From assembly GCF_011299095.1 (NCBI RefSeq), contig NZ_CP049889.1:408501-472500 (forward strand): 64,000 nucleotides of DNA, read 5' to 3'. A model generated the notes under the pieces. It did no database searches and had not been told where the DNA came from. It saw only the letters and a program-made list of their open reading frames with translations. Both the position numbers and the translations under genes were made by a program. Positions 47,085 through 57,224 of the stretch are shown here, piece after piece (position 1 is the first letter of the stretch; every line of letters starts with the position of its first letter). This DNA is from Jeotgalibaca porci (lineage in GTDB: Bacteria; Bacillota; Bacilli; Lactobacillales; Aerococcaceae).

Positions 47085-48425
47085 TCAAACAATTCCTTGA
47101 TGCAGCATCGCATCCGCTATTTTAACAAATGATGTGATGTTAACCCCTGCTAGATAGTTGTTACCCAGATTATATTCTTGGCAAGTCTCGTCTACTGATT
47201 TGAAAATATTGATCATAATCTGTTTTAGCTGCTCATCCACTTGTTCTAAAGTCCAATGTCCATGAGACGCATTTTGTGCCATTTCTAAAGTACTTGTTGC
47301 TACGCCACCAGCATTAGCTGCTTTAGCTGGTCCGTAAAGGATGTTATTCTCAATATATAAATCAATTGCTTCTATATTACTTGGCATATTTGCACCTTCG
47401 CTGACACAATAGACGCCATTCTCAAGTAGCTGTTTCGCTTTAGTGCCGTCAATTTCATTTTGTGTGGCACAAGGCAACGCGATATCATACGGAACTGCCA
47501 GATCCCAAACACTTCCTTCTATATAACGACTTCCTTCTTTGTTATATTCAGTTAAGCGCTCACGACGAACTTCTTTAATATCTTGCAGCATATCACTATC
47601 AATACCATTCTCGTCATAAATGTAACCACTAGAATCTGAACAGGCAATAACCGTACCTCCGTACTCATGTACTTTCTTAATGGTATAAATAGCCACGTTC
47701 CCACTACCGGATACGACTACTTTCTGACCTTTAAACGATTTCCCATTGCTCTGCAGCATTTCTTCTGTGTAATAAATTAAACCGTAGCCTGTTGCTTCAG
47801 TACGACCCAAGCTTCCATTCATAACAACGGGTTTCCCTGTCAACACACCTGTCTCAGGGCTCACAAGTCTCTTGTACTGGCCATATAAATAACCTATTTC
47901 ACGACCACCCACACCGATATCCCCTGCCGGAACATCCAACTGCGGACCAATGTGGCGATAGAGTTCTGTCATAAAGGACTGGCAGAAGCGCATAATATCC
48001 GCATCTGATTTTCCTTTAGGATTAAAATCTGAACCACCTTTCCCGCCACCGATTGGAAGTCCAGTCAAACTATTCTTAAATGTCTGTTCAAAGCCTAAAA
48101 ATTTCAAGATACTTTCTGATACAGTAGGATGGAAACGTAATCCGCCTTTGTAAGGACCATTCGCTGAATTAAATTGAACGCGGTAGCCTTTATTTACATG
48201 AATATGGCCCGCTTGATCCATCCAAGGCACCTTAAACGTAATAATCCGTTCCGGTTCAGCCATCTGTTCCAGAATATTCCATTTTTTATACTCTGGATTT
48301 TTTTCAATAGCAGGTTCAATGGTATTGAAAAATTCACGAACTGCTTGCAAAAATTCTTTTTGGTGCGGTCCTCTTTTTTCAACTTTTTGGTAAACTGCTT
48401 CGATATATTCTTTAGCTGCTGTCAT
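47085..48425 (-). CDS. gdhA: NADP-specific glutamate dehydrogenase
   Basis: Makes glutamate from 2-oxoglutarate and ammonia. The 446 aa match hexameric GDH: GLRFHPTVSESILKFLGFEQ, the catalytic lysine region GGGKGGSDFNPKGKSD, DVPAGDIGVGGREIGYL, and the nucleotide fold VVSGSGNVAIYTI. The length and motif set fit the NADP-dependent type. Stands alone, divergent from def. Confidence 0.95.
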   Translation of the reverse strand: MTAAKEYIEAVYQKVEKRGPHQKEFLQAVREFFNTIEPAIEKNPEYKKWNILEQMAEPERIITFKVPWMDQAGHIHVNKGYRVQFNSANGPYKGGLRFHPTVSESILKFLGFEQTFKNSLTGLPIGGGKGGSDFNPKGKSDADIMRFCQSFMTELYRHIGPQLDVPAGDIGVGGREIGYLYGQYKRLVSPETGVLTGKPVVMNGSLGRTEATGYGLIYYTEEMLQSNGKSFKGQKVVVSGSGNVAIYTIKKVHEYGGTVIACSDSSGYIYDENGIDSDMLQDIKEVRRERLTEYNKEGSRYIEGSVWDLAVPYDIALPCATQNEIDGTKAKQLLENGVYCVSEGANMPSNIEAIDLYIENNILYGPAKAANAGGVATSTLEMAQNASHGHWTLEQVDEQLKQIMINIFKSVDETCQEYNLGNNYLAGVNITSFVKIADAMLHQGIV

Positions 48426-48612
48426 TTTAATTCCACCTTTAACGGTTCAACCCAGAGATTTTAATTGTTTTATCATTTTACAATTGTACACTCTTTTAAT
48501 TAGATATACAACAAACAATCTTTTTCGCATTTTCTCTAACTTTGTAGTAATATATAACAGATAACAAAGTTGTTATAGGCTATATACAGACAATAAAGGA
48601 GAGATGTTTCCG

Positions 48613-49173
48613 ATGCTTACGATGGAAAATATCGTTCGGGAAGGGCACCCTGCATTGCGGGAAATTGCAGAACCGTTATCTTTTCCACTTAGTGAAGAAG
48701 ACCTAACACTAGCGAACGAAATGATGGAATTTCTAGAAAACAGTCAAGACCCAGAAATTTCTGAAGAAATGGGATTACGGGCTGGCGTTGGTTTGGCTGC
48801 TCCGCAGTTAGCCGTTAAAAAGCGTATGATTGCATTACTCATTCCCGGCGAATACGAAGATGATCCGCCCGAACTACAAGAGGTAATGGTTAACCCAAGA
48901 ATAGTGAGCCATTCTGTAGAAGATATCTGCTTGAAAGATGGCGAAGGTTGTCTATCAGTTGACCGTGACGTTCCAGGTTACGTTGTTCGACACAGTCGCA
49001 TTACCCTTTCATATCAAGATGTGACGGGAAAAACGTTTAAAAAACGATTCAAGGGTTACCCTGCAATCGTGCTTCAACACGAAATCGACCACTTGAATGG
49101 TGTGATGTTCTACGATCACATTAACCAAGAAAGTCCAATGGCGCTTGATGAAGACGTTAAGATTCTTGGATAA
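48613..49173 (+). CDS. def: Peptide deformylase
   Basis: Removes the formyl group from nascent proteins. The 186 aa have all three metal-site motifs: [14 protein letters not shown] (Cys ligand) and QHEIDHLNG (two His ligands, catalytic Glu), with the long insertion of type 2 Gram-positive enzymes. ATG 48613 leaves 11 nt to GGAG; an ATG at 48604 is only 2 nt from it, and one at 48622 is also possible. Confidence 0.95.
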   Translation: MLTMENIVREGHPALREIAEPLSFPLSEEDLTLANEMMEFLENSQDPEISEEMGLRAGVGLAAPQLAVKKRMIALLIPGEYEDDPPELQEVMVNPRIVSHSVEDICLKDGEGCLSVDRDVPGYVVRHSRITLSYQDVTGKTFKKRFKGYPAIVLQHEIDHLNGVMFYDHINQESPMALDEDVKILG

Positions 49174-49178
49174 CAAAA

Positions 49179-49209
49179 GAAGCCACGCAAATGCGTTGGC
49201 TTCTTTTGT
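49179..49209. terminator. Bidirectional terminator between def and the ABC exporter
   Basis: AGAAGCCACGCA pairs with TGCGTTGGCTTCT, with T-runs on either side, between convergent genes. Confidence 0.85.
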
Positions 49210-49224
49210 TATTTAGATAATTTT

Positions 49225-51006
49225 CTACTCTGCTTCTTCTTGGAACTGACTGTTATACAATTCAAAATAGAAGCCTGCTTTTTCCATCAGTTGATCATGT
49301 GAGCCCTGTTCAATAATTTGCCCCTTATCCATCACGAGAATCAAATCAGCATCCCGGATCGTTGAAAGTCGGTGGGCAATGACAAAACTTGTCCGCCCTT
49401 CCATAATCTTGGACATCGCTTTTTGAATCAACATTTCTAAACGTGTATCAACAGAACTTGTCGCCTCATCCAAAATCAATACTTTGGGATTGGCAATAAA
49501 AGTACGAGCAATCGTCAGGAGTTGCTTCTGACCCAAGGAAATGTTCGATGCTTCCTGATTAATAACCGTATCATATCCTTCACTCAACGTTTGAATAAAG
49601 TGATCAACGTTCGCGGCTTCGGCGGCTGCACGTACTTCATCATCAGTGGCTTCCAAGTTACCAAAGCGAATATTATCCGCAATCGTTCCTTGATATAACC
49701 ACGCATCCTGCAGAACCATCCCAAATTGCGAACGGTAATCCTGACGGCTGTATGAACGAATATCGACGCCATCTAATTTAATAGAGCCAGAATCAACATC
49801 GTAAAAGCGCATCAGCAAGTTAATCATCGTCGTTTTACCTGCACCAGTCGGACCAACGATGGCAACAGTTTCCCCACTCTTAACATCCACATTAAAATTA
49901 CGGATAAGCGGTTCTTTTTCTGTATAACTAAATGAAATATCCTCAAAAGAGATATCCCCTTTAATAGTCATTGGAATGGACTGTGTATCTGTTTCAACCA
50001 ATTCTTCTTCAGCCATGAAGCCAAAGATACGTTGTGTTGCCGCAGCAGCAGACTGAATGACGCCTGCCAATTGTGTAATCATCGTAATTGGTTGGTTGAT
50101 CTGCCACACATATTGTGCGGCTGCTTGCACGTTACCGATTGTTAACATGCCGGCAACAACTTGCATAATCCCAAATCCAGCCATTGCGATATACGCCAAG
50201 TTGGAAACTAAGGCCGTTAACGGAGACATCAATCCAGAAATAAAGGCCGCCTTAAATCCGCTTTGACGAAGGTTATTGTTGATCGTTTCGAATTCACCTA
50301 CAGAATCATCTTCTTTACCATATAACTTAATGACATTGAAGCCTGAAAGATTTTCTTGAACAAACCCATTCAATTGCCCCAAGTATTTCGCTTGGCCAGA
50401 GAAGTACGGCTGTGAAATGATGGTAATTTTTTTCGATAAAATATATGAAGTTGGAATCATAATGAAGGCAACAATTGCCAATTTCCAACTGATCAATACT
50501 AGCATCGTTACTGCGAAGAAAATACCGAGAATCGCATTCACGATTTGCAGGAGTGATTGTTGTAAAGCATTTGATACTGCATCTACGTCATTCGTTACCC
50601 GACTCAATACATCCCCAAAAGACTGTGAATCAAAGAATGAAACAGGTAAACGGTTGATTTTCTCATCTAAATCTGCTCTTAAATCTTGCATCGCAGCCTG
50701 AACCACTTTAGTCATAAAGCGTTGTGAGAAGAGAATCGTAGCTTGATAAACCAAAGCACGAAGGAAATAAATCAGCATAATACGGTAGATAAACGGATAA
50801 TTAATGCCCGCATTCGTCTCGTTACGCAGCATATCCGCCACATTATTACCAATTTCAGTAATGGCTAACCCCAAAATATAGGGCTCGGCCACATTCAAAA
50901 TCGACATGACTACTGTTAAGAAAATAGCTGCGAAGAAATGAAGTTTGTAAGGTCTAATATAAGTCCATAATTGAAACAATTGACTTACTTTTTTCGGTTC
51001 ACTCAT
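49225..51006 (-). CDS. Heterodimeric ABC exporter subunit (LmrD/BmrD-like)
   Basis: A 593-aa half-transporter with a six-helix membrane domain (about 20-320) and an ATPase domain with Walker A GPTGAGKTT and Walker B VLILDEATSSVD including the catalytic Glu. Its signature motif is changed to NISLGQKQ. With the 51003 partner it makes one good and one degenerate ATP site, as in LmrCD, BmrCD and TM287/288. Substrate unknown; drugs or lipids are possible. Overlaps its partner by 4 nt. Confidence 0.88.
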   Translation of the reverse strand: MSEPKKVSQLFQLWTYIRPYKLHFFAAIFLTVVMSILNVAEPYILGLAITEIGNNVADMLRNETNAGINYPFIYRIMLIYFLRALVYQATILFSQRFMTKVVQAAMQDLRADLDEKINRLPVSFFDSQSFGDVLSRVTNDVDAVSNALQQSLLQIVNAILGIFFAVTMLVLISWKLAIVAFIMIPTSYILSKKITIISQPYFSGQAKYLGQLNGFVQENLSGFNVIKLYGKEDDSVGEFETINNNLRQSGFKAAFISGLMSPLTALVSNLAYIAMAGFGIMQVVAGMLTIGNVQAAAQYVWQINQPITMITQLAGVIQSAAAATQRIFGFMAEEELVETDTQSIPMTIKGDISFEDISFSYTEKEPLIRNFNVDVKSGETVAIVGPTGAGKTTMINLLMRFYDVDSGSIKLDGVDIRSYSRQDYRSQFGMVLQDAWLYQGTIADNIRFGNLEATDDEVRAAAEAANVDHFIQTLSEGYDTVINQEASNISLGQKQLLTIARTFIANPKVLILDEATSSVDTRLEMLIQKAMSKIMEGRTSFVIAHRLSTIRDADLILVMDKGQIIEQGSHDQLMEKAGFYFELYNSQFQEEAE

Positions 51007-52733
51007 GCTAACTCCTCCTCTCTCATTTGAGAAGCCGCAATATCATAGTAAATTTGGCTCGTTTTTAGCAGTTCTTTGTGTGTTCCTTCTGCTACAACTT
51101 TCCCTTCATTTAAGACAATAATCTTATCCGCATGAAGGATTGTGCTGACACGTTGCGCAACGATAATGACTGTTGAACGACCGGTTTCTTTTTTCAAACG
51201 ACCGCGCAAGCGTTTATCCGTTTGATAGTCCAAAGCCGAAAAACTGTCGTCAAAGATATAAATATCCGGCCGACGCACAACCGCACGTGCGATTGACAAT
51301 CTTTGCTTTTGTCCACCAGATAAGTTGCTTCCGCCTTCTGACAGATGCTCTTCAAATTTTTCTGTCTTATCCAAAATAAAATCTTTTGCTTGCGAAATAT
51401 CAGAAGCTTCTTCCATTTCTAATTCAGTCGCATTCACTTTGCCGTAACGCAAGTTTTCAGCGATTGTTCCGGTAAATAGCAAGGATTTCTGAGGGATATA
51501 ACCAATTTTTTGACGGAGTGCTTTCAAGTTATAATCACGTACATCATGTCCGTCAATAATGATGCGACCTGCGGTAACATCATAGAAGCGTGGAATTAAT
51601 TGTAGAAGAGTCGACTTCCCACTTCCCGTACTTCCTATGAACGCAATGGTCTGCCCTGGTTCCAGCGAAAAGTTAACATTTTCGATAACCGGCGTTTCTT
51701 TATTGTCCGGATACGAGAATGAAACATTTTCAAAAGTGATGTAACCATGTGTTTCTGTTTCCGTAATGCCGGCTTCATTTGGCGAAATCGAGCTTACGGT
51801 ATCGAAAACTTCTTGGATACGTGCTGCTGAAACTGCCGCACGTGGGTACATCATAAAGACGATAGCAAAGTTCAAGAATGAGTAAAGCGCGTGGAAACTG
51901 TATTCCACATAGGCAACCATGTTCCCTATTTGCAGATCGCCACTTTCAATTAGCGGCGCTCCCATAAAGACAATCGCAATAATAATCAAATTAATGATGT
52001 GAGAAAATAGCGGCTGCGTCCAGGCCATTAAATAGAAGAGACGACGACTGACAGTACTGTATGCCTCGTTCACAATGGCAAAACGTGACGATTGAAATTT
52101 CTCACGTACAAATGCTCTAACAACACGCAATCCGGTTAAGGATTCACGCAAAGTCAGGTTAATGTTATCTAAATTCTCTTGTTGCGCTTCAGACAAGGGA
52201 CGGGATTTCTTACCAATAATTAAAACAAATATTAATAATGCCGGAAATGCCGGTATTAAAATAACAGATAACTCGCGACTTGTTTGGAAAATCATATAGA
52301 AGCTGGCAAACATCATCAATAATGTAGCTAATCCCAAACGTAAAACCATTTGTCCAAACTGCATCAAAATAAAAGCATCATTGGTTACGCGCGTAACTAA
52401 TGATGAAACACCTAATTTATCAAACTCTTCATGGGAGAAGGTTTGAATTTTCTTATACATATCATTTCGCATTTCAGCTACCATATTTGTTGTTAAACGG
52501 CTGGTTGTATATGCAACCAAACTCCGCCCTAACAACCCGGCAACAGAAAATAATAACATCAAAATAATTGTCCTTGTAATAAACGATTGCTCTACACCAG
52601 CGATTGCGCCATCAATTAATTTTGCCAACATTGTCGGCAGGCCAAGTTCTACAAAAATAAAGCCAAAAGAACCCACAACATTCAAGAGCAGAATTAATCG
52701 GTATCGTTTAATATAACGCCATATTAAGCTCAC
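51003..52733 (-). CDS. Heterodimeric ABC exporter subunit (LmrC/BmrC-like)
   Basis: A 576-aa half-transporter with six membrane helices, Walker A GSTGSGKSTLLQL, a good signature LSGGQKQRL, and a Walker B reading IYIFDDSFSALD, in which the catalytic Glu is Asp. This complementary pattern to its partner fits an asymmetric heterodimer. GTG start with GAGGATGG upstream. First gene of the two-gene operon. Confidence 0.88.
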   Translation of the reverse strand: MSLIWRYIKRYRLILLLNVVGSFGFIFVELGLPTMLAKLIDGAIAGVEQSFITRTIILMLLFSVAGLLGRSLVAYTTSRLTTNMVAEMRNDMYKKIQTFSHEEFDKLGVSSLVTRVTNDAFILMQFGQMVLRLGLATLLMMFASFYMIFQTSRELSVILIPAFPALLIFVLIIGKKSRPLSEAQQENLDNINLTLRESLTGLRVVRAFVREKFQSSRFAIVNEAYSTVSRRLFYLMAWTQPLFSHIINLIIIAIVFMGAPLIESGDLQIGNMVAYVEYSFHALYSFLNFAIVFMMYPRAAVSAARIQEVFDTVSSISPNEAGITETETHGYITFENVSFSYPDNKETPVIENVNFSLEPGQTIAFIGSTGSGKSTLLQLIPRFYDVTAGRIIIDGHDVRDYNLKALRQKIGYIPQKSLLFTGTIAENLRYGKVNATELEMEEASDISQAKDFILDKTEKFEEHLSEGGSNLSGGQKQRLSIARAVVRRPDIYIFDDSFSALDYQTDKRLRGRLKKETGRSTVIIVAQRVSTILHADKIIVLNEGKVVAEGTHKELLKTSQIYYDIAASQMREEELA

Positions 52734-52982
52734 TTTCCATCCTCCAGTTCATTTTTTTACATCCATCCCCCTAGTGTATCCAAAGTTTTGCAAAAGGTCT
52801 ACAGGAATTTTACTTTATTTTGAAATGTGTTTTCAAGTAATTTAGTTAGATTTCTATGCGTACCTGTCTTGATTGTGGTAAACTGAGACTAGTAATTGTA
52901 TAGAAAATACAATAATGGAACCGGTATGGAATTATTTTGTTTTTTCAATGCGAATTAAAAGAATTTTCAGGAGTGATTAAAT

Positions 52983-53201
52983 ATGTTATTTAAAGCAACA
53001 TACCAAGTAAATAAATTCGATGTGCCTACAAGAGAAACGACACTATCGCTTTATTTGGAAGCAGAGAATGAAATTGAAGCAAGAAAAATTTTGGATAAAC
53101 ACACCCCCTACAATATTGAATTTATCCAACCTATAGAGGGTAAGCATTTAGAGTATGAGCAAAACCAACCTAACTTCGAAGTTACGGAGTTCCCTCAATG
53201 A
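52983..53201 (+). CDS. rpoY: RNA polymerase epsilon subunit (RpoY)
   Basis: Small accessory subunit of Firmicutes RNA polymerase (formerly YkzG, DUF1447). The 72 aa [20 protein letters not shown]...[13 protein letters not shown] match the family. A CAGGAG ribosome site precedes the ATG. Its stop overlaps the rnjA start by 4 nt, the standard rpoY-rnjA pair. Confidence 0.94.
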   Translation: MLFKATYQVNKFDVPTRETTLSLYLEAENEIEARKILDKHTPYNIEFIQPIEGKHLEYEQNQPNFEVTEFPQ

Positions 53202-54874
53202 AACCAAATATACGCAATAATGAAGTAGGAGTTTTTGCCTTAGGGGGTTTAGGCGAAATCGGTAAAAATATGTACGCCGTTCAATATCAAGACGAACTTA
53301 TTATTCTTGATTCTGGCGTCATGTTCCCCGAAGATGATCTATTAGGAATTGACTATGTTATTCCAGACTACTCTTATCTCGTACAGAACAAAAACAAGAT
53401 TAAAGGTCTCTTTATTTCTCACGGACACGAAGACCACATCGGTGGTATTCCTTTCCTACTAAAAGAATTAAATATTCCTATCTATGCGGGCGAAATCGCC
53501 TTAGCGCTTATCCGCAACAAGTTGGAAGAACACGGCCTCTTACGTGACGCTGTTCTCCATGAAATTAAAGACGACACAGTGATTAAGTTCCGCAAAACAA
53601 GCGTCAGCTTCTTCCGTACCACTCACAGTATTCCGGATACACGCGGAATTGTCGTGAAGACACCACCTGGTAACATTGTTTTTACCGGTGACTTCAAGTT
53701 TGATTTCACGCCCGTTGATGGAAGTCCTGCTGATTTGCACCGTCTTGCACAACTTGGTGATGAAGGCGTCCTATTGCTTCTAAGTGACAGTACAAACGCA
53801 GAAATTCCTGAGTTTACTAAATCTGAGCAAGTTGTGGGCCAGTCCCTATCCAACATTATTCAAAAAGTTGAAGGACGGATTATCTTTGCATCTTTCGCTT
53901 CAAACATCTCCCGTTTGCAACAGGTAGCTGAGGTTGCCATTGAAACAGGAAGAAAAATTGCTATTTTCGGTCGTAGTATGGAGAACTCTTTCCGCACTGC
54001 CCGGGAACTTGGTTATATTTCAGCACCGGATGATACTTTTATCGATGGCCGCGAATTGAACCAATACCCGGCCGACAAAGTATTGATCGTTTGTACCGGT
54101 TCTCAAGGTGAGCCAATGGCCGCTTTAAGTCGTATTTCGAATGGTACGCACCGTCAAATTACAATTCAACCATCTGACACAGTTATTTTCTCAAGTTCAC
54201 CAATTCCTGGGAATACAGCGAGTGTAAACCGCGTAATCAACCAACTATTGGAAGCTGGCGCACATGTTATTCATGGTCGCTTAAACAATGTTCATACTTC
54301 TGGACACGGTGGACAACAAGAAATGAAACTGATGCTTCGTCTATTGAAGCCTAAATATTTCATGCCTGTCCATGGGGAATTCAGAATGTTGAAGATTCAT
54401 GCTGGTCTAGCTGAACTATGTGGCGTACCGCGTGAAAATTGCTTCATCTTGGATAACGGTGAAATTATTGCTCTTACCAGCGATACAGCGCGTCCAGCGG
54501 GAGATTTTCCTGCAATGGATGTGTATGTAGATGGAAAAGGAATCGGTGATATCGGTAATATCGTTTTACGTGACCGTCGTATTCTTTCTCAAGATGGTTT
54601 AGTCGTTGTTGTTATGACAGTTGATTTTAATTCGCGCCAATTGGTTGCAGGTCCGGATATCCTTTCACGTGGTTTTATCTATATGCGTGAATCTGGCGAC
54701 CTCATCAGTGAAGCGCAAGGAATCATCAAGAAAAACGTTAATGAAGCACTCGCTTCTAACAACAAATTAAACGAACGTCGCTTGAAAGATACGGTTATTG
54801 ATGCCGTTCAACCTTTCTTGTATGAAAAAACAGAACGTCGCCCAATGATCGTTCCAGTTATCATGCCACTATAA
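53198..54874 (+). CDS. rnjA: Ribonuclease J1
   Basis: 5'-3' exo- and endoribonuclease central to mRNA decay in Gram-positives. The 558 aa have the full metal motif [26 protein letters not shown], the beta-CASP segment [15 protein letters not shown] and [15 protein letters not shown]. Intact active site, in contrast with the J2 paralogue at 14084. Followed by a strong terminator. Confidence 0.96.
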   Translation: MKPNIRNNEVGVFALGGLGEIGKNMYAVQYQDELIILDSGVMFPEDDLLGIDYVIPDYSYLVQNKNKIKGLFISHGHEDHIGGIPFLLKELNIPIYAGEIALALIRNKLEEHGLLRDAVLHEIKDDTVIKFRKTSVSFFRTTHSIPDTRGIVVKTPPGNIVFTGDFKFDFTPVDGSPADLHRLAQLGDEGVLLLLSDSTNAEIPEFTKSEQVVGQSLSNIIQKVEGRIIFASFASNISRLQQVAEVAIETGRKIAIFGRSMENSFRTARELGYISAPDDTFIDGRELNQYPADKVLIVCTGSQGEPMAALSRISNGTHRQITIQPSDTVIFSSSPIPGNTASVNRVINQLLEAGAHVIHGRLNNVHTSGHGGQQEMKLMLRLLKPKYFMPVHGEFRMLKIHAGLAELCGVPRENCFILDNGEIIALTSDTARPAGDFPAMDVYVDGKGIGDIGNIVLRDRRILSQDGLVVVVMTVDFNSRQLVAGPDILSRGFIYMRESGDLISEAQGIIKKNVNEALASNNKLNERRLKDTVIDAVQPFLYEKTERRPMIVPVIMPL

Positions 54875-54886
54875 CGAAAACTATAA

Positions 54887-54926
54887 ATCCCCTCGCTATC
54901 TTTATTCAGTAGCGAGGGGGTTTTTC
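54887..54926 (+). terminator. Terminator after rnjA
   Basis: CCCCTCGCTA pairs with TAGCGAGGGG, followed by GTTTTTCT. Confidence 0.9.
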
Positions 54927-54954
54927 TCTGTCCGGATTATGGGATTTTGATTGA

Positions 54955-54994
54955 AGTGCTAACTCAAATGCATTTTCCAGTTTGAGTTAGCACT
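54955..54994. repeat. Strong stem-loop downstream of rnjA
   Basis: AGTGCTAACTCAAA pairs perfectly with TTTGAGTTAGCACT, loop of about 12. A TTTTG tail follows. It may be a second terminator or a small intergenic repeat. Confidence 0.6.
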
Positions 54995-55061
54995 TTTGTT
55001 GGAAAACACTGACTCAGAATCAAAATAACGTTTAAGTCGTCGTTTTTTAAACAAAAAAATA

Positions 55062-55085
55062 GAAAGACCAACAATTGGCCCTTCT
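55062..55085 (-). terminator. Terminator after the IscA-fold gene
   Basis: On the minus strand AGAAGGGCCAA pairs with TTGGTCTTTCT (with G-T pairs), followed by ATTTTTTT. Confidence 0.6.
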
Positions 55086-55093
55086 GTTTTTAT

Positions 55094-55393
55094 CTACTGT
55101 TCTCTTTTGTGATAGAGATAGTCTGGTTCATTTAATTTATCATCCATAATAACTTCTAGGTCATGACCACTGAAGAACCAGTCATCATTTTTTTCGATGA
55201 AGTATGGAATATTATTTAGTGTTGTAATCGCAAGAGGATCGTTTGGTTTGTCCACGATAATACCCAGTGAGAACCCTTCATGCAACGGACTGCTGCCATA
55301 CACTTTCCCCAAGAAACGAACCCCGCTACCTTCTGGAATACCGATTTCTTCTTCAAACCATTTTTGTGCACGTTCATCAATAATAATTTTCAT
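55094..55393 (-). CDS. HesB/IscA-fold protein lacking cysteines (YneR-like)
   Basis: A 99-aa protein with the IscA/HesB fold pattern: MKIIIDERAQKWFEEEIGIPEGSGVRFLGKVYG, a mid-domain FSLGIIVDKPND and YFIEKNDDWFFSGHDLEVI. IscA proteins bind iron or clusters through three conserved cysteines; this protein has no cysteine, as in the YneR branch, so a role in cluster transfer is doubtful. Single gene. Confidence 0.83.
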   Translation of the reverse strand: MKIIIDERAQKWFEEEIGIPEGSGVRFLGKVYGSSPLHEGFSLGIIVDKPNDPLAITTLNNIPYFIEKNDDWFFSGHDLEVIMDDKLNEPDYLYHKREQ

Positions 55394-55534
55394 GATTATT
55401 TGCGTCGGAGTGATTATCCGACTCCCCCTCTCCAGGTGCTTTTGATAATACCATCATAACACAGCATTATAACTCTGTGTTAATTGTTTGTTCTGATATT
55501 AGCTATTCTGAGTGAAACACCTAGAAATACTGTA

Positions 55535-56167
55535 TTATTTTACTAAGTCATGCTTGAAAGCATAAATGGTAGCTTGCGTTCTATCATCTACTTCTAATTT
55601 CGATAAGATATTTGAAACATGCGTTTTTACTGTCTTTAAAGTGATAAAAAGCTGATCAGCAATTTCTTGGTTCGAACAACCTTCAGCGATTAGTAACAGA
55701 ACTTCCATTTCCCGAGCTGTTAAATCTTCGTGTAAGAAATGCGGAATTTTACGGGTCAAACGTTCCAACATTTTATCGGTTACTTGTGGCTCCAATACTC
55801 GTTCGCCTTTATAAGTCGAACGAATTGCATTCGCAATCTCATTCGCCGATGACGTCTTGAGCATATACCCCGCTGCTCCAGCTTCAAGGGCTGGGTACAC
55901 TTTCTCGTCATCAATAAAGGAGGTTACAATAATTATTTTGGCTTCAGGCCATTCTTTTAAGATGGCTTTGGTTGATTCAATGCCGTCCATGACTTCCATA
56001 ACTAAATCCATCAGAATAATATCTGGTCTTAAATCCAAGGCCATTTCATACCCAATTTGTCCGTTTTCACTTTCTCCAACGACGTTTATGTCATCTTGAA
56101 TGGATAAGTAAGCGGAGTAGCCGAGGCGAACCATTTCGTGATCATCCACTATTAGTACATCTATCAT
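55535..56167 (-). CDS. liaR: Response regulator LiaR/VraR
   Basis: NarL-type regulator of the cell-envelope stress response. The 210 aa have a receiver domain with the phosphorylated Asp in DIILMDLVMEVMDG (about residue 54) and a C-terminal LuxR-type helix-turn-helix (LTAREMEVLLLIAEGCSNQEIADQLFITLKTVKTHVSNI in parts). 13 nt after liaS. Confidence 0.94.
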   Translation of the reverse strand: MIDVLIVDDHEMVRLGYSAYLSIQDDINVVGESENGQIGYEMALDLRPDIILMDLVMEVMDGIESTKAILKEWPEAKIIIVTSFIDDEKVYPALEAGAAGYMLKTSSANEIANAIRSTYKGERVLEPQVTDKMLERLTRKIPHFLHEDLTAREMEVLLLIAEGCSNQEIADQLFITLKTVKTHVSNILSKLEVDDRTQATIYAFKHDLVK

Positions 56168-56180
56168 TGCATCTTCCTCC

Positions 56181-57224
56181 TTAATCTTCCGTTGTATTCG
56201 GGATTCGAATGTCGATTATCGTTCCCTGTTTCGGGAAGCTGATAATTTTACACGTACCCCCCAGACCGCTTACACGCTCGCGTATATTCATTAGCCCATA
56301 ATTTCCTGATTTTTTTACTTTTGTATCAAATCCAACCCCGTCATCGAAAACGCGTAAGTTGATATCCTGCTCATTTTGCAGAAGGTGAACTTCCAACGTT
56401 TTTGCTTTAGCGTGTCTCAATGTATTGGAAAGCAGTTCCTGAATAATCCGGAACAAATGATCTTCCACACCGGGGATTGTATCGATTGGCGAAATCTCCC
56501 ATTTTAAATTAATCTGGACTTTGGTCTGTAGTTCCGTTAATAATTGCTCAATCCCTTTACGTAACGTTTTCCCTTCCAACTTAACGGGTCTTAAGTGAAG
56601 GAGTAAAGCACGCATCTCTGATTGTGATTCATTAATAATAGACTCGATTAACTTTAATGATTTTTGTGTTTTTTCTGGTAAAGTAGCTGACTGTTCATTC
56701 AGAGCGGAGAGCATCATCATCGCCGCAAAGAGTTGTTGGCTCACCGAGTCATGTAATTCTCTGGCGATTCGGTGTCTCTCATTTTCAAGAATTTCTTCTT
56801 TCGATTCATTTCCAAGCATCTGTGGAACACTACTTAATTCTTGCACTTCTCGCGAAAGCGAAAGTAACTTTTTGCGTAATTGTTCAACTTCTTCTTCAAT
56901 CTGTTCTGAGCTAATTCCTACTCCGTGAAACAAATCAATTGCTTGAGTAGCACTATTATAGTTACCACTGTTTAATTGGTGAAGTCTTCCGCTTACATTT
57001 TTTTCCGTTTTAAATAGGGAATACGAAATAAGGATTGCTAATAAAAGTGCTAAAAAAAATACAATGGTCCCCAATAAAAATAGAACAGGAACATAGAAGT
57101 TCTCAACTTTCCAGAGGTCCCCCAAGGTTAGAACAGGTCGCAACGAGAAGAGTGTCGCCACAACTGTTAAAGACAAGACGACAAAGGTGACAAAGAATAC
57201 TTTTAAGAAAGACGAACTTCTCAT
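56181..57224 (-). CDS. liaS: Sensor histidine kinase LiaS/VraS
   Basis: Membrane kinase of the cell-wall stress system. The 347 aa have two transmembrane helices (about 8-30 and 44-68) with only a short loop between them, the intramembrane-sensing type, then a HAMP-like linker, the phosphorylated His in RIARELHDSVSQQ and an ATPase domain with NTLRHAKA and GNYGLMNIRERV. Its start overlaps the liaF stop by 4 nt. Confidence 0.94.
   Translation of the reverse strand: MRSSSFLKVFFVTFVVLSLTVVATLFSLRPVLTLGDLWKVENFYVPVLFLLGTIVFFLALLLAILISYSLFKTEKNVSGRLHQLNSGNYNSATQAIDLFHGVGISSEQIEEEVEQLRKKLLSLSREVQELSSVPQMLGNESKEEILENERHRIARELHDSVSQQLFAAMMMLSALNEQSATLPEKTQKSLKLIESIINESQSEMRALLLHLRPVKLEGKTLRKGIEQLLTELQTKVQINLKWEISPIDTIPGVEDHLFRIIQELLSNTLRHAKAKTLEVHLLQNEQDINLRVFDDGVGFDTKVKKSGNYGLMNIRERVSGLGGTCKIISFPKQGTIIDIRIPNTTED

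Noticed and set aside
54955-54994. Possible CIRCE (HrcA) element: GTGCTAA...TTAGCAC
   Set aside because: CIRCE reads TTAGCACTC-N9-GAGTGCTAA. Here the half-sites are in the opposite order, and no chaperone gene follows.
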